Positions 18,535 to 29,000 of a stretch of 64,000 bases of DNA are shown one piece after another. The notes under the pieces are model-generated. The model did not search any database, was not told the origin of the DNA, and saw nothing but the letters and a program-made list of their open reading frames with translations. The stretch spans positions 124,001-188,000 of the forward strand of contig NZ_WXUB01000006.1 of NCBI RefSeq assembly GCF_011799805.1, read 5' to 3'. This DNA is from Maribellus sediminis (GTDB lineage Bacteria > Bacteroidota > Bacteroidia > Bacteroidales > Prolixibacteraceae). Position numbers and translations under genes: made by a program. Positions within the stretch are counted from its first letter, which is position 1; every line of letters starts with the position of its first letter.

Positions 18535-20154
18535 TTATTTGATCTTAGTAAAATATGGTAACCTCTCAATCGGAGCATCTACTTTTATTGTTTTTCCTCC
18601 TTTAACAACCGTACCATCGTCCGCTTTCCATTTCCCTTTTGGCAACACCACATTCCGCGCGTACTCACCTTTCTTTACAACAGGAGCCACCAAAATATCA
18701 TCGCCCAACATAAACTGATCTTTTATGGTTTCGTATCCTGCATCGGGAAATGCTAAAGCCATTGGCTTTGCAATGGGCTCGCCTGTTTTTGAGGCATTAT
18801 TCGCCAGTTCAAGAATTTTATCAGCCATTTTTAAATGCAGATTTGCCGCTTCAACGCATAGTTTTGAATTCTTCTCCGACAATATGCGCCAGGGAGCCAC
18901 CGAAAATTGCATCATGGGCATTAAAGCATGTACTTGTGCCGAACGAACGACCAATTCTTCATCAATTTTGGCACCCGGAAGAAAAGACAGGTATTGTCCG
19001 CCACCAATCATATCGGGGCAGGTATAAGAATATCCCATCAAACTGAGTGACATCATATCGGGAATAAGCTTTTGCAAATCAGTCCAGTTGTGGCTTTTAT
19101 CGCGCAGACGTTGCGCCAGAGGCAGACCTGCCATTTTCCATGAAGCACGGTATTCGTTCAACGAATAGTTTAATCCAAACTCAGCAAAATAAGTTGTGTG
19201 GTCGTTGGGTGTTGAAGGTTTGTATGAAACCATCGCCTGAGTATAAAAACCCGCATCACCTGCATCAAATTTATAACCATCAACCCCATATTCTTCCTGC
19301 AAATAGTCTAACCTTTCTTTAAACCATGCCTGTGTCTTCGGATTGCTTAAGTCTAAACAAGCACTGGCACCATTCCACCACCGAATAATAGCCGCCTTAT
19401 TTCTCGAGTCAGCCCATAAAATATCCTGTTCCTGCTCTTTTTCAAGCAAAAGCATTTTTTCTTTCTGCAAATACCTGAATTCCCTTGAATCAGCACTTAT
19501 AAAAGGACATATCCAAAGCATCACCTTAAAACCCATTGCATGGAGCGTGTCCATCATGGCTTTGGGATCATTAAACTGACGAGGATCGAAATCCCATACA
19601 CCATAGTCTTGTTGCCAGGTGTCGTCAATCATTATTATTCCCGGAGGAAATCCATTATCAATTATGGCATGCGCATACTTTAAAATATCCTCCTGATTTT
19701 GATCATACTGTAACTCTATCCAGGTGTTAAACTGTGGTTTTGTAAACAGCTGTTCATCGGGGATCACACCATTTGGAGGGAAGAAATTTGTAACACAATA
19801 ATGGTATGCATCCTTAAGATTATTGCCTGCCACCCCCAACTGAATTTTGCCGTCACGGGTTGTTACCGTTAAGTTACCACTTTCGAATACGTATTTTATC
19901 GGATTCTCACTCCAGATATATCTTCCTTTACTTGAAAGAAGTAAGGGTTGCGCCTGGTTTCCGGCATTATCTCCCCACAAATCATGGCTTACCTTTGAAT
20001 TTGCATCATAGGGCATTTTGTAGCCTTGTGAACTTAAACCACCCCACCAATATTCAGCTTCCAGTATTTGCAAACATAGAGTATCAGGGTTTTGCGAATT
20101 GGCACTTAATGATAAGACGAACAACACCACACCAAACAATAATCTTCTTTTCAT
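18535..20154 (-). CDS. GH31 alpha-glycosidase (short form), secreted
   Basis: A 539-residue GH31 enzyme with a signal peptide ending LSANSQ. The barrel has IIMIDDTWQQDYGVWDF early, GFKVMLWICPF, and the nucleophile motif GYKFDAGD near residue 296. MGYSYTCPDMIGGG corresponds to the region with the conserved Asp and Gly of the family. It lacks the long C-terminal extensions of alpha-glucosidase or xylosidase members, being closer in size to short bacterial GH31 forms, some of which are alpha-galactosidases. The precise sugar is not decidable here. It sits between the ASST-like propeller and the GH2 gene and probably acts on side chains. Confidence 0.88.
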   Translation of the reverse strand: MKRRLLFGVVLFVLSLSANSQNPDTLCLQILEAEYWWGGLSSQGYKMPYDANSKVSHDLWGDNAGNQAQPLLLSSKGRYIWSENPIKYVFESGNLTVTTRDGKIQLGVAGNNLKDAYHYCVTNFFPPNGVIPDEQLFTKPQFNTWIELQYDQNQEDILKYAHAIIDNGFPPGIIMIDDTWQQDYGVWDFDPRQFNDPKAMMDTLHAMGFKVMLWICPFISADSREFRYLQKEKMLLLEKEQEQDILWADSRNKAAIIRWWNGASACLDLSNPKTQAWFKERLDYLQEEYGVDGYKFDAGDAGFYTQAMVSYKPSTPNDHTTYFAEFGLNYSLNEYRASWKMAGLPLAQRLRDKSHNWTDLQKLIPDMMSLSLMGYSYTCPDMIGGGQYLSFLPGAKIDEELVVRSAQVHALMPMMQFSVAPWRILSEKNSKLCVEAANLHLKMADKILELANNASKTGEPIAKPMALAFPDAGYETIKDQFMLGDDILVAPVVKKGEYARNVVLPKGKWKADDGTVVKGGKTIKVDAPIERLPYFTKIK

Positions 20155-20238
20155 CTGAATACTTCTTATTAATTTCTTCTAGTTTTATAATCCAGTTCCT
20201 TAAAATAGAACACCAGCATTTTTCTCGTTTAAATACCT

Positions 20239-21279
20239 TTATTTGAATGGACCAAAATGTTTGTTTTCCGGAATGCGATTTTCGTTTAGCACCTGAATGG
20301 TAGTTGATGGCCCTAAATTTGGCTTTTCCCACGATTGTACAATCCAAACTACTTCTTTGTCGGGTGTAACTTCTATGGCCTGAATGGGTGGTTTTTTTAT
20401 ATCCAATGTGTCGCCCCAATCGCTAAACCAATCGTTAATAATGGTATTTCCGTTTTCAAGGCGTGTAGCAATCTGTGGTTTTGTCATGTTATACTGCGGG
20501 TAGTCGTCTAACTTGAAATCCCATACAACATCACCCTCCTTGTTTACTTCCCGAATCCAACGATCGTTGCCGCAAAGTAAAATATTTCCATTTTCAAGGG
20601 GTTCTGCCGACCATATCTTTGGTGTATCCATTGACCACAACTGATTTCCGTCAATATCATACTCAATAACTTTTCCCAAATCCATATGTGCTATCAGGTA
20701 AGTTCCATCTTTTGTAAGCCGGGCATGTCTGAAATGGCCGTGGGAATTCTTCGGATTTTTTACAGGGACCTCAAAACTTTTTACTGTTTCCCCATTCTTT
20801 ATATTCACTACAAAAACCTGTGCCGGATTACCATTCTGCACAAACACCACATAATTTTCTCCAATGGGCTGAGCTGTGTGTGTTTCATATCCTTCAGGCG
20901 TATCGTAATGCCATAGCACCTCTCTTTCAGGCGTTATAAGTGTAATGCCGCGTTGATGTGCAAACAGAATGTTACCGTTGTTCATTAATACTGCATCGCT
21001 TATCTCACCCATGTATCCCTGGTCTCTTGGCCCTTTGTATTCCCAGGCTATCTTTCCGTTTTTAAGGATGTACATATCCTGTACTTTTGCTTCGCCGGCA
21101 TATAAAAAATCATGCCTCGACAGATCCCTCAATGCAATGCTATCAGTAATTCCAGCTTTTTCTGTTTCCCCGGTTTTACCGGATTTTTTACTTCCCTGAG
21201 AACAGGATATGATACTGATTATGAAAACCAGCAACAATGCTGCGTTTGAGATCTGAATTCTAATTCGGTTACGGTTCAT
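20239..21279 (-). CDS. Arylsulfotransferase-like / PQQ-type beta-propeller lipoprotein
   Basis: A 346-residue lipoprotein (lipobox IISCSQ, Cys about 26). Repeating blades of the form GNILFAHQRGITLITPEREVLW, KVIEYDIDGNQLW and WIREVNKEGDVVWDF place it with the ASST/PQQ-like six-bladed propellers. Two central histidines (HGHFRHAR) and an internal His (THTAQP) resemble positions lining the propeller channel in such folds. Whether it is an enzyme or a binding protein cannot be told; no thiol-disulfide motif or strong arylsulfotransferase active site was identified. It lies between GH105 and GH31 with short gaps and so is part of the degradation operon. Confidence 0.7.
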   Translation of the reverse strand: MNRNRIRIQISNAALLLVFIISIISCSQGSKKSGKTGETEKAGITDSIALRDLSRHDFLYAGEAKVQDMYILKNGKIAWEYKGPRDQGYMGEISDAVLMNNGNILFAHQRGITLITPEREVLWHYDTPEGYETHTAQPIGENYVVFVQNGNPAQVFVVNIKNGETVKSFEVPVKNPKNSHGHFRHARLTKDGTYLIAHMDLGKVIEYDIDGNQLWSMDTPKIWSAEPLENGNILLCGNDRWIREVNKEGDVVWDFKLDDYPQYNMTKPQIATRLENGNTIINDWFSDWGDTLDIKKPPIQAIEVTPDKEVVWIVQSWEKPNLGPSTTIQVLNENRIPENKHFGPFK

Positions 21280-21317
21280 GTTATTTTGGTTTTAGTTATT
21301 ACAACAATTCAGCCTTT

Positions 21318-22442
21318 CTATTTCAAAAAAGCCATTGCCGTCCACAATACAGGTGCCTGTCCGTGCAGATCGCCGGTATCGCGGTCTCGGCCAATGTAAA
21401 ATTCCAGTTGTTTATCCAGATCAGGACCAACTTCTTTAAAGGCTTTGTTGGTTCCCACACACACATCCTGAACGTTTCCTTCTTCATCAATTCGGCTGAC
21501 AAGGGCAAGCCATGCTTTGCGTGCTGCAGGTCCATATACATCGGCTTCCAACCAGCCATTTTTTACTCCGGTTACCATCGCAAAAGCAAACATGCCGGTT
21601 CCCGAGGTCTCGAGCCACGACTCCGGTTTATCAACCAGCTGCCGCCACAAACCTTCTTCACTCTGGTATTTTAAAAGCGACTCCATCATGGTTAGGTAGC
21701 CACTCATTATCCGGTCGTAATATTTATTGTCTTCCGGCAATTCGCTTAACAATTCGGCCATTCCGGCTGCGTACCAACCATTGCCTCGTCCCCAAAAGAA
21801 AGGAGAATCTTCGGCGTGATGAAACAGTCCGTTTGGTTCTTGTAATTTATCCAAATAAGTTGCGGTTGTAAGTGCGGCACGGTCGAGGTATTTTAATTCT
21901 CCTGTTGCCCTGTAAGCTTCAACCTGCAACGATGATATCATGTAAATGTCATCTACCCAATAACGCGCTTCTTTTGTAATACCGTCCTCTGTTGGTTCGT
22001 CCCACTGCGCATCGGCCCAGCGGATGCCATCATTGAGGTATTTCTCATCCTTCGTTTGAATATAAATTTCAAGAGGCACAACACCGGTGACCCGATAATC
22101 CACATGCGCTCTTTCAACAATATATTTACTTCCTTCGGGTGTTAAAAAAAGATCGTAATGGCGAATCAGCTTTTCACGAAGTGCAGCGTCATTTGTTAAG
22201 TGTACCACTTCCAGTGCCCCGTACCAGGCGCAAACTTCGGGGTAAATTAAACGGCCAAACTGTCCTTCCTGAAAACGAAATTTACGGGTCAGGAAGTTTT
22301 CAGATAGCTTTTTGCCCACTTCTTCAGGTGATGCCCCTTCGGGCCAATCGCTAAAGTATTTTGAACCGGAGTTCCCTCCACATGAAACAAGCATTACGCT
22401 TAGAAAAATGGCGAATAATACCGGCAAATTAAATGTTTTCAT
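21318..22442 (-). CDS. GH105 unsaturated uronyl hydrolase, lipoprotein
   Basis: Removes the 4,5-unsaturated uronic acid left at the non-reducing end by a polysaccharide lyase, typically from rhamnogalacturonan or ulvan fragments. The 374-residue protein has a lipobox (LVSCGG, Cys about 21) and a single (alpha/alpha)6 barrel. Visible motifs are the region HVDYRVTGVVPLEIY, the catalytic Asp in ARYWVDDIYM, and FFWGRGNGWYAAGMAELL followed by WLETSGTGMFAFAM, all characteristic of the YteR/YesR type. Its presence implies that unsaturated products are generated, although no known lyase family is apparent in the window. It lies between the GH27/36-like and ASST-like genes. Confidence 0.9.
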   Translation of the reverse strand: MKTFNLPVLFAIFLSVMLVSCGGNSGSKYFSDWPEGASPEEVGKKLSENFLTRKFRFQEGQFGRLIYPEVCAWYGALEVVHLTNDAALREKLIRHYDLFLTPEGSKYIVERAHVDYRVTGVVPLEIYIQTKDEKYLNDGIRWADAQWDEPTEDGITKEARYWVDDIYMISSLQVEAYRATGELKYLDRAALTTATYLDKLQEPNGLFHHAEDSPFFWGRGNGWYAAGMAELLSELPEDNKYYDRIMSGYLTMMESLLKYQSEEGLWRQLVDKPESWLETSGTGMFAFAMVTGVKNGWLEADVYGPAARKAWLALVSRIDEEGNVQDVCVGTNKAFKEVGPDLDKQLEFYIGRDRDTGDLHGQAPVLWTAMAFLK

Positions 22443-22575
22443 ATTTATTCATTTTAAGTTATTGTTATTCTAATGGACCAAAATCTTATTCTTTTTTACT
22501 CTCTCTTTCCGATGAAATGGAAACAGATAAACAGACAAAATACAGACCTAAGTTTCATTATCACCCTCCAAGTTA

Positions 22576-24003
22576 TCAGTCTGTGATTTCTGAAAACTGC
22601 ATAAATACAACACCATTGGCTGGTATCGTAAATTCATGCGCGCCACCCATTTTGTATTCTTTTCCTTCCCAAATATCTTTTAACTTGAAATCATTATGAT
22701 TCTCAATCGCACCATAGTTTTTGTCATACTCTATCAAACCGATGTCTTTTTTTGTAAGTGTAACTTTCACATCGAACTTTTTTCTGTTAAAAACACCAAA
22801 CCATCCTTTGGTTGGTGATTCATTATCAAATGAAAGAAAGATATCGAGGGTGTCGGTGCTGAACGTATTTAGGCCCATCACTCCATTTTGGTTACAGGCC
22901 AGCATATCCTTGTTGGTGAGCAGTGAATACGAATAATCATCCATAGTCAGAAGGTCGCCACCTATGAAAATTGGTGAAGCAGCCAGCGCTCTTTGTGTTA
23001 TGTATGTTTTCATTTGGTCGTTTGAAAGCAAGCTGACCCTGCTTCGGTACTTTTCAGGCATGTCGGGTACAATGGTGCTGTCAGGAGAATTGATCCTTAA
23101 CCTTCCAAAAGGAACCATATCCAAATCCATCCATGTACCTTTCCCTTCAAAACCGGTGCATACTTTCCAAACTCTGAATCCCACATCGATGCTTGGCTGG
23201 TTGTCCCAAAAATCACCGGATATCCGATGCATTGTGGTCTTTTTAAAATAGGGTAAAAAGCTTTCGTATTGATTGCGGTTATTTCCCGGCGAAAGGCTTA
23301 ATGCGATTTTATGCCCACCGTTCTCAATTGCATGTACAACAGCCATAATTTCTTTAGGATAAGGAGCAATATCATCAGCTTTAATAAAATCAACACCCCA
23401 TGAAGCCAGTTTGTCGATCAATGCGTTGTAATATTCCTGAGCTCCGGGTTTGCTCATATCAATTCCAAAATTCTGCTCTTTCCATGAACACACACTGGTT
23501 GTGTCGGCAATATCGCGGGCATGATAATTTGTACCTTTAATTGGGAGGTTTTGTTCCACTGCAATCCGGGGTATGCCCCTGATGATCCAAAGTCCGAACT
23601 TCAATCCTTTTTGATGTGCATAGTCGGCAATAGCTGCCATTCCGTTCGGAAAATACGTTTTACTTGGCTCCAGCAAACCAAATTCGTCCAACGCTACTCC
23701 AATTTCTTTTTTTGGATATGTGGTGCCTTCGAATAACTCGGCTTCCACCTGCCAGCCATCGTCAATTACAAAATAGTTATACCCGAAAGGCAGGTATTTT
23801 TCTGCCATCACATCAATGGTTTTGATGGCTTCGGTTTCGTGCATATATGTTTGATAACTCTGATAGCTATTATATCCCAATGGCGGGGTAGGCGCCAAAC
23901 TGGTAATGGTTGTTTTCGTGTTCTTTTCGGATTGCTCAACGCCACATGCCGAAACAATCAATAGTAGCAGAGCCAGGATTCTAAAGTTTTTTTTATTATT
24001 CAT
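22576..24003 (-). CDS. GH27/GH36-type alpha-galactosidase-like enzyme, lipoprotein
   Basis: A 475-residue clan GH-D enzyme, predicted to remove alpha-linked galactose (or a similar sugar) with retention. It has a lipobox (VSACGV, Cys about 20). The barrel starts with TPPLGYNSYQSYQ and NYFVIDDGWQ. FIKADDIAPY carries the expected nucleophile Asp, and RISGDFWDNQPSI the acid/base Asp. ASPIFIGGDLLTM is the usual late-barrel segment. A C-terminal beta domain follows. Length and motifs favour GH27 over the longer GH36 enzymes, but the two are hard to part by eye. The gene is 76 bases downstream of the uncharacterized lipoprotein gene and 133 bases upstream of GH105. Confidence 0.85.
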   Translation of the reverse strand: MNNKKNFRILALLLLIVSACGVEQSEKNTKTTITSLAPTPPLGYNSYQSYQTYMHETEAIKTIDVMAEKYLPFGYNYFVIDDGWQVEAELFEGTTYPKKEIGVALDEFGLLEPSKTYFPNGMAAIADYAHQKGLKFGLWIIRGIPRIAVEQNLPIKGTNYHARDIADTTSVCSWKEQNFGIDMSKPGAQEYYNALIDKLASWGVDFIKADDIAPYPKEIMAVVHAIENGGHKIALSLSPGNNRNQYESFLPYFKKTTMHRISGDFWDNQPSIDVGFRVWKVCTGFEGKGTWMDLDMVPFGRLRINSPDSTIVPDMPEKYRSRVSLLSNDQMKTYITQRALAASPIFIGGDLLTMDDYSYSLLTNKDMLACNQNGVMGLNTFSTDTLDIFLSFDNESPTKGWFGVFNRKKFDVKVTLTKKDIGLIEYDKNYGAIENHNDFKLKDIWEGKEYKMGGAHEFTIPANGVVFMQFSEITD

Positions 24004-24079
24004 TTTTACACGATTTTGAGCTGTTGATTTTTGTGTTGGATCACTATTTTATCCAATGTCATTTTCTGAAATAACCTGT

Positions 24080-26014
24080 TTAATTAAAATCCAGTACCAC
24101 CGACCTTGTCCCTTTTTGGATATGCACTACACCACTGTTCCATTCGGCTTTTAAGAAAGGGCTGTCATAAGCTTTTTCCGGAGCATAATTTACAGTTTCG
24201 CCATTTATCTCAGGAGATTTTGAGTAATCCGTATAAAAGGTAAATTCATCTTTGTAAAGCCCTTTGTATTTCAATACTCCATTTTTAAAAGTGAGGTGAT
24301 TATTTGCCACCTTTTCACGAAACTCTTCAAATGATTTGTAGTTTGACTTCTGATCCACTTCAAGGATAACCGGAGAATATTCCTTCTCACAAACCAACCA
24401 TTTCCCTTTGGTTCGCCCGGTTTCCTCTTCCCAGGTAAATCCACCGTCCACAACGCATACAGCAGCATAAGCTCCCTCCGATTCTGTAAAAATCCAATTT
24501 CCCTCTTCAATCGGGTTTCCAAGTCCCTCTCCCGAAAACCAAACCACGGATCGTCCTGCCCGCTGATTGGTTTCCAGTTTCTGGCATATAAGCGTTCCTT
24601 TTTGTTGAACCGACCATTGCGAATTGTACGCCCTGTTGCTGGCTGTTTTTTCACACTGCGGAAGTATAGCAGCATTTTCATGTCCGGCAAAAATCACCCC
24701 ATGCGAACGGTTTTGCGAACTGATCAAAGTCCAGTCTTCACGCGGCCGGACTTCATACATGCAGGTTCCGATCACAAAATCGGGAGTACAGTACGAATAA
24801 CGCAAAATGCCACCATAATCCGTCCGCATGTGGTAAACGGGCGGCCCGTATTCCCCGTCTTTTGCCAGTCCCAGCGGATGTTGTTTCACTTCATAAACGC
24901 CACGTCCTTTTCGGTCGCATACAATATCGACCACAACCAACGGAGGACGATAGGTAGTTGTCATCGCACTTAGCAAAACACTTTGGAAATGTGGCTTTTC
25001 GCCAATTCCAAAAAACAAATATCCGTATTCCGAAGTTCCCTGATTGATGTCCTGATACAATCTTGATTTTGCCCCTCCGGCAATGCCGTCAATTTGTTCC
25101 TGCCCCCAATAGGTAAAATACAAATTGATGTAATATTCTGCTTTTCTTTTCAGTTCCGGATCGGTTGTAAAATCGTAAACATTAAACATTCCCTTTACCG
25201 ATTTGTGGTTGTAGTCGCGGCTCATGATTTCCACGTAAATGCCCTTTTTAGCGCGTTCGGCAAAATAGATTTTGAGGTACTCGTTCCAACTTTCAAAATG
25301 CTCCCGGGCCGTTCTTCCATCGTCGTACTTGCGGTCTTTAAAACCAGGGCGGTCTTTTACTAATTTCGAAAAGTGCCATAGCGTGGTAAAGCTTTGTGCA
25401 TGGTGGTTTTCCGACTCGTAAATATACCAGGTATTTGAGATTTTATGATCGGCCTCAGCTTTGGTATTGGCTCCCACCTGATCTTCCTGCCGGCGTTTTG
25501 CATAAAGCCACACAGCTTCAAATATTTTGTTTTCAGTTTCAGGTTTTATCAAACCTACTGTTTTGATTCCACTTGTACCAAAAAATTCAATTAAACGAAG
25601 TGCCATTTCCGAATGCCAGTGAAAATGGTCTCTGTGCAAAATCTTTTCGGGGTCGTTTATAAAATAATCGGCATATTCCACCAGTGCTGTATTCGCAGAA
25701 TCGATATTCTGATGAAACATTAAATTTACGGTGGCATATTCAATGAGTGGATACGAATGGCGTTGAGGCTCATTCCAACCCGAACTTTTCCACTTTGAAA
25801 GTGGAATATCCTTTTGTTCTTCAAAATATTCGGCTACCCGGGTATCAAATCCGTCACGAATGGTAATTAATGTTGAGTCGGGAAGTTGTGCTTCGTTTTC
25901 ATTTTCCGCAGTGAAATTGCAGGAAAAGGACAGTAAACATATAAAGCCAAGGATAATAAAAAGGGGACAGGTATGTCTTGAATTACGCATTGATTTGGAT
26001 AATTGTTTATTCAT
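24080..26014 (-). CDS. Uncharacterized 644-residue lipoprotein, copy A (candidate glycan-active enzyme)
   Basis: I do not recognize a named family. A signal peptide with a lipobox at Cys 32 (LSFSC) anchors it. The first half is rich in Trp, His and Tyr and reads as helical; the second half reads as beta-rich, a layout like polysaccharide lyases and related (alpha/alpha)-toroid plus beta-sandwich proteins. Motifs shared with its paralogue at 34803-36692 are SEN-H-AQSFTT (201-210), SRDYNHK (265-271), GTSEYGYLFFG (326-336), YRPPLVV and MRTDYGGI (396-403). Invariant His, Tyr and Arg residues are what lyases use. The copies are about 60 percent identical by visual alignment. It follows the BNR-propeller T9SS gene by 54 bases. 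The catalytic role is inference. Confidence 0.8.
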   Translation of the reverse strand: MNKQLSKSMRNSRHTCPLFIILGFICLLSFSCNFTAENENEAQLPDSTLITIRDGFDTRVAEYFEEQKDIPLSKWKSSGWNEPQRHSYPLIEYATVNLMFHQNIDSANTALVEYADYFINDPEKILHRDHFHWHSEMALRLIEFFGTSGIKTVGLIKPETENKIFEAVWLYAKRRQEDQVGANTKAEADHKISNTWYIYESENHHAQSFTTLWHFSKLVKDRPGFKDRKYDDGRTAREHFESWNEYLKIYFAERAKKGIYVEIMSRDYNHKSVKGMFNVYDFTTDPELKRKAEYYINLYFTYWGQEQIDGIAGGAKSRLYQDINQGTSEYGYLFFGIGEKPHFQSVLLSAMTTTYRPPLVVVDIVCDRKGRGVYEVKQHPLGLAKDGEYGPPVYHMRTDYGGILRYSYCTPDFVIGTCMYEVRPREDWTLISSQNRSHGVIFAGHENAAILPQCEKTASNRAYNSQWSVQQKGTLICQKLETNQRAGRSVVWFSGEGLGNPIEEGNWIFTESEGAYAAVCVVDGGFTWEEETGRTKGKWLVCEKEYSPVILEVDQKSNYKSFEEFREKVANNHLTFKNGVLKYKGLYKDEFTFYTDYSKSPEINGETVNYAPEKAYDSPFLKAEWNSGVVHIQKGTRSVVLDFN

Positions 26015-26068
26015 ATTTGTTTTGCCTGTTTTACATTCGACATTTTTTATTTCATTTCGTTGTTATTC

Positions 26069-29000
26069 TTACAGCACAACAAATTTTGTTGTGTAAGATT
26101 TTCCGCTTTTCTCCATCACCTTGGCAAAATAAATTCCGGGTATATCGGGTTTATTTAACTCCATTTTCAGAATTCTTTCGCTATTGTGAATCATTTTATG
26201 CGATATTTTTACTCCAGTGAGATTAAAAATCATTACTTCACTGGCTTGTATATTATTTAATTCCAGATTGAATTTTTCATGTACAACCGGATCGGGATAT
26301 ATTCTTATCGCGTAATTATCACTTTCATATCCAATATCAACCATTTCAATAGCCGTAGCCAGAGGATCATTTAGTTCATATTGAAAGCTTGAATAACAAC
26401 CGGAAGGATCAGTAAATGATACCGTATATGTGCCGTATTGATTCGATTTGAAATTACTAATCAGAAGTCCTCTATTGGTTTCAACCATGCCATTTGGTCC
26501 TTCCCAAGACCAGCCCAGCACATCGGCACCTCCCGAAATTGTTGACTGCGGGCCAAACCAAACTTCATCCCCAATATTTACCTCGGCACCAGATACACTA
26601 TTCCATCCCTCATTATTAATATTTAGGTAAGGAATAATCCCACACTCGTTCACTTCAATCGTAAAATCAAGTGAGGATGCGCACAAATTTTGATCAAAAT
26701 TAGTAACCGTGTAAACACCTGCCTGAGTATATTGGATGTCTCTTATTACTGGCTCTCGACCTTCGGCGAAATAATTATTTGGCCCCGACCAACTCCATGT
26801 TCCACCTTTCCATTTAAATTCTTCCGACCACGGTCCAAATGAGATATCATCACCTTCAACCACCACTATTGAAGCCTTAGGTACCCAGTCCCTTTCGTTT
26901 ATCTTGTACCATGGAATAATTGAACACTCTCCTTTTATGCCAACTAAAATCTTTTGTGATATCGGAAATGTAGATTCTGAACTAAATGTGACAACATATT
27001 CTCCAACCTGACTATTTTGAAAGTTTGTTAAGTTAATTTCGCGGGTTGAGGCGCTAAAACCATTAGGCCCCGTCCAACTCCAGTTGCCAACATTGGCGGT
27101 CCCATATAAATCGGATTCGGGAGTAAGACGAACTTTGCCTCCTAAGGGTACTGCTGCAATTGTGCCCCCTTGCACCGCATCATCATTAATTTTAAACTTA
27201 GGCAGAATCTCGCATCTAACTTTATTGCTACGAGTTAATGAGAAATCAATTGACGCAGCACACCAATTCTCATCAATATTCGTAAAGGTATACGTCCCCA
27301 TCTCTTCTTCATTAATACTTGAGATCAGGACATCTCTTTTATTTAATTCCACACCATCAGGCCCGGACACATACCAGCCATTGCCCCAATCACCGCCATA
27401 ATCCCTTGATTGCGGGCCAAAATTAACCCGGTCAGCTAAAGCCAGTTCAACGTCTGATTTAATCATCCAGTCATCGTCCGCTATCTTGATGTAAGGTAAT
27501 ATTTCGCAATCTCCATTTATGGCCAGGGTATACTCCAAGGTAACAAGCGCACCATCCGGAGCAGTAAATGTTGCTGTATAAACTCCTGCCTGAGTGTTTT
27601 CAAAGCTTGTAAGTACTATTTCTCTTTCCGTTGAAGTAAATTTATCAGGTCCTGTCCATGCCCATTCACCATCTGCTGAATCATACAAATTTGTCGCAGG
27701 CGTTAAACGCACTTGATCTCCAATGGCTGCAGGCACAATTCTTCCACTATCTAAAGGATTTGTATTAATTTGATATTTGGGAATAATATGGCAGTTTTCT
27801 CTGAAATTTCGAATTCTGTGAAAGGTTAGCATATTGGCATCGTGCCAACGCTGGGCTTGTCCTCGATCATTCTCCCAGGCAGTTCTAAGCACAAAAACAA
27901 CATCGTCGCCGTCAATTTCCATAAAAGGATAGTTGAATCCATGAAAAGCACCTGATTTTCCTTCAAATACTTGCCTTTCTTTTGTCCAGCTTTTTAAATT
28001 AGATGAACTCCATAAAGCAATACCGGCTCTGTTATAATTAAAATGAGAGTAGCTGGTTAATGCCCAGTATTTGTTGGTAACAGAATCGTACTTTGCAGTA
28101 TATTTTGAACCACTACCCGGAAGATTAAATAAATCTTGCGAAAACATTTGATGAGCCTCTGACTCGCTACTTGCTACAATTGGAGGCCCGCCTTTGGGCA
28201 ATGCAATTGGCCATCCATCCGGCCCCATAACCATATCAGTTTCGTTACCTGTTGGGTCGTAATCTTCCCTTTCAGTAGTAACCCAGCTGGCAGCACTCAT
28301 TAAATTACTGGAGGTTGACGCGGATGCAATATTCACCCGGTGAGAACTTCCGGCCAGTTCATATGCCATCCATATTCTACCTTGACTTATTTCGACATGT
28401 GCCGGGGCATTTCGCAAATCAAAATTAAGATTAACCGGTGTTTCCCATGTTTGGCCACCGTTAGTTGATCTGGTAATAGCCCCTACTTCATTTGATAACA
28501 TATTTGCGTCACCAATAATATAGTATGCCCCGTCGTGATAAAAGGTTGATGAATGTTCGATTTTGTAATCCGTAGCCCAATATTCCCAGGTTAAGCCTTT
28601 ATCTTTAGAAATAAACCGGTATCCGTTCCGTCCTGCAATATAATCCCCTTCGGGTGTAATCATTATATGAGGATCAACGATATAACTCCCCCTGTTGTAA
28701 TAATCCCATGAATCCACTATAACCACTCCCTCAGCCAAATCAGAAATTGGAAGAGGGTTATCAAACTTAAGATGTTCGGCATCACCAAAAACCATAGTGG
28801 GAATATGCGGATCAAAATATGGAATCTTTACCCACGTGTTTGGTTCAGTATAGTTATAGACATACAAGGTAAAAGTTGAAATGGAAGAACTAAAAGTTAC
28901 GCCCGTATTTGTCCAACCATCGGCAACCATATTGTTTATAGGCACAGCAATAGTAATTATACAGGCAGCATCCGCAGTTACACTATCTATGGAGCAATTG

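Noticed and set aside
20239-21279. True arylsulfotransferase acting on sulfate esters
   Set aside because: The propeller resembles that group but the catalytic motifs could not be identified, so only a fold-level call is given.
25860-25889. 30-base exact match with 36580-36609 as an attachment site or mobile-element end
   Set aside because: It lies inside homologous codons of two paralogous genes, and no integrase, transposase or inverted repeats are near.
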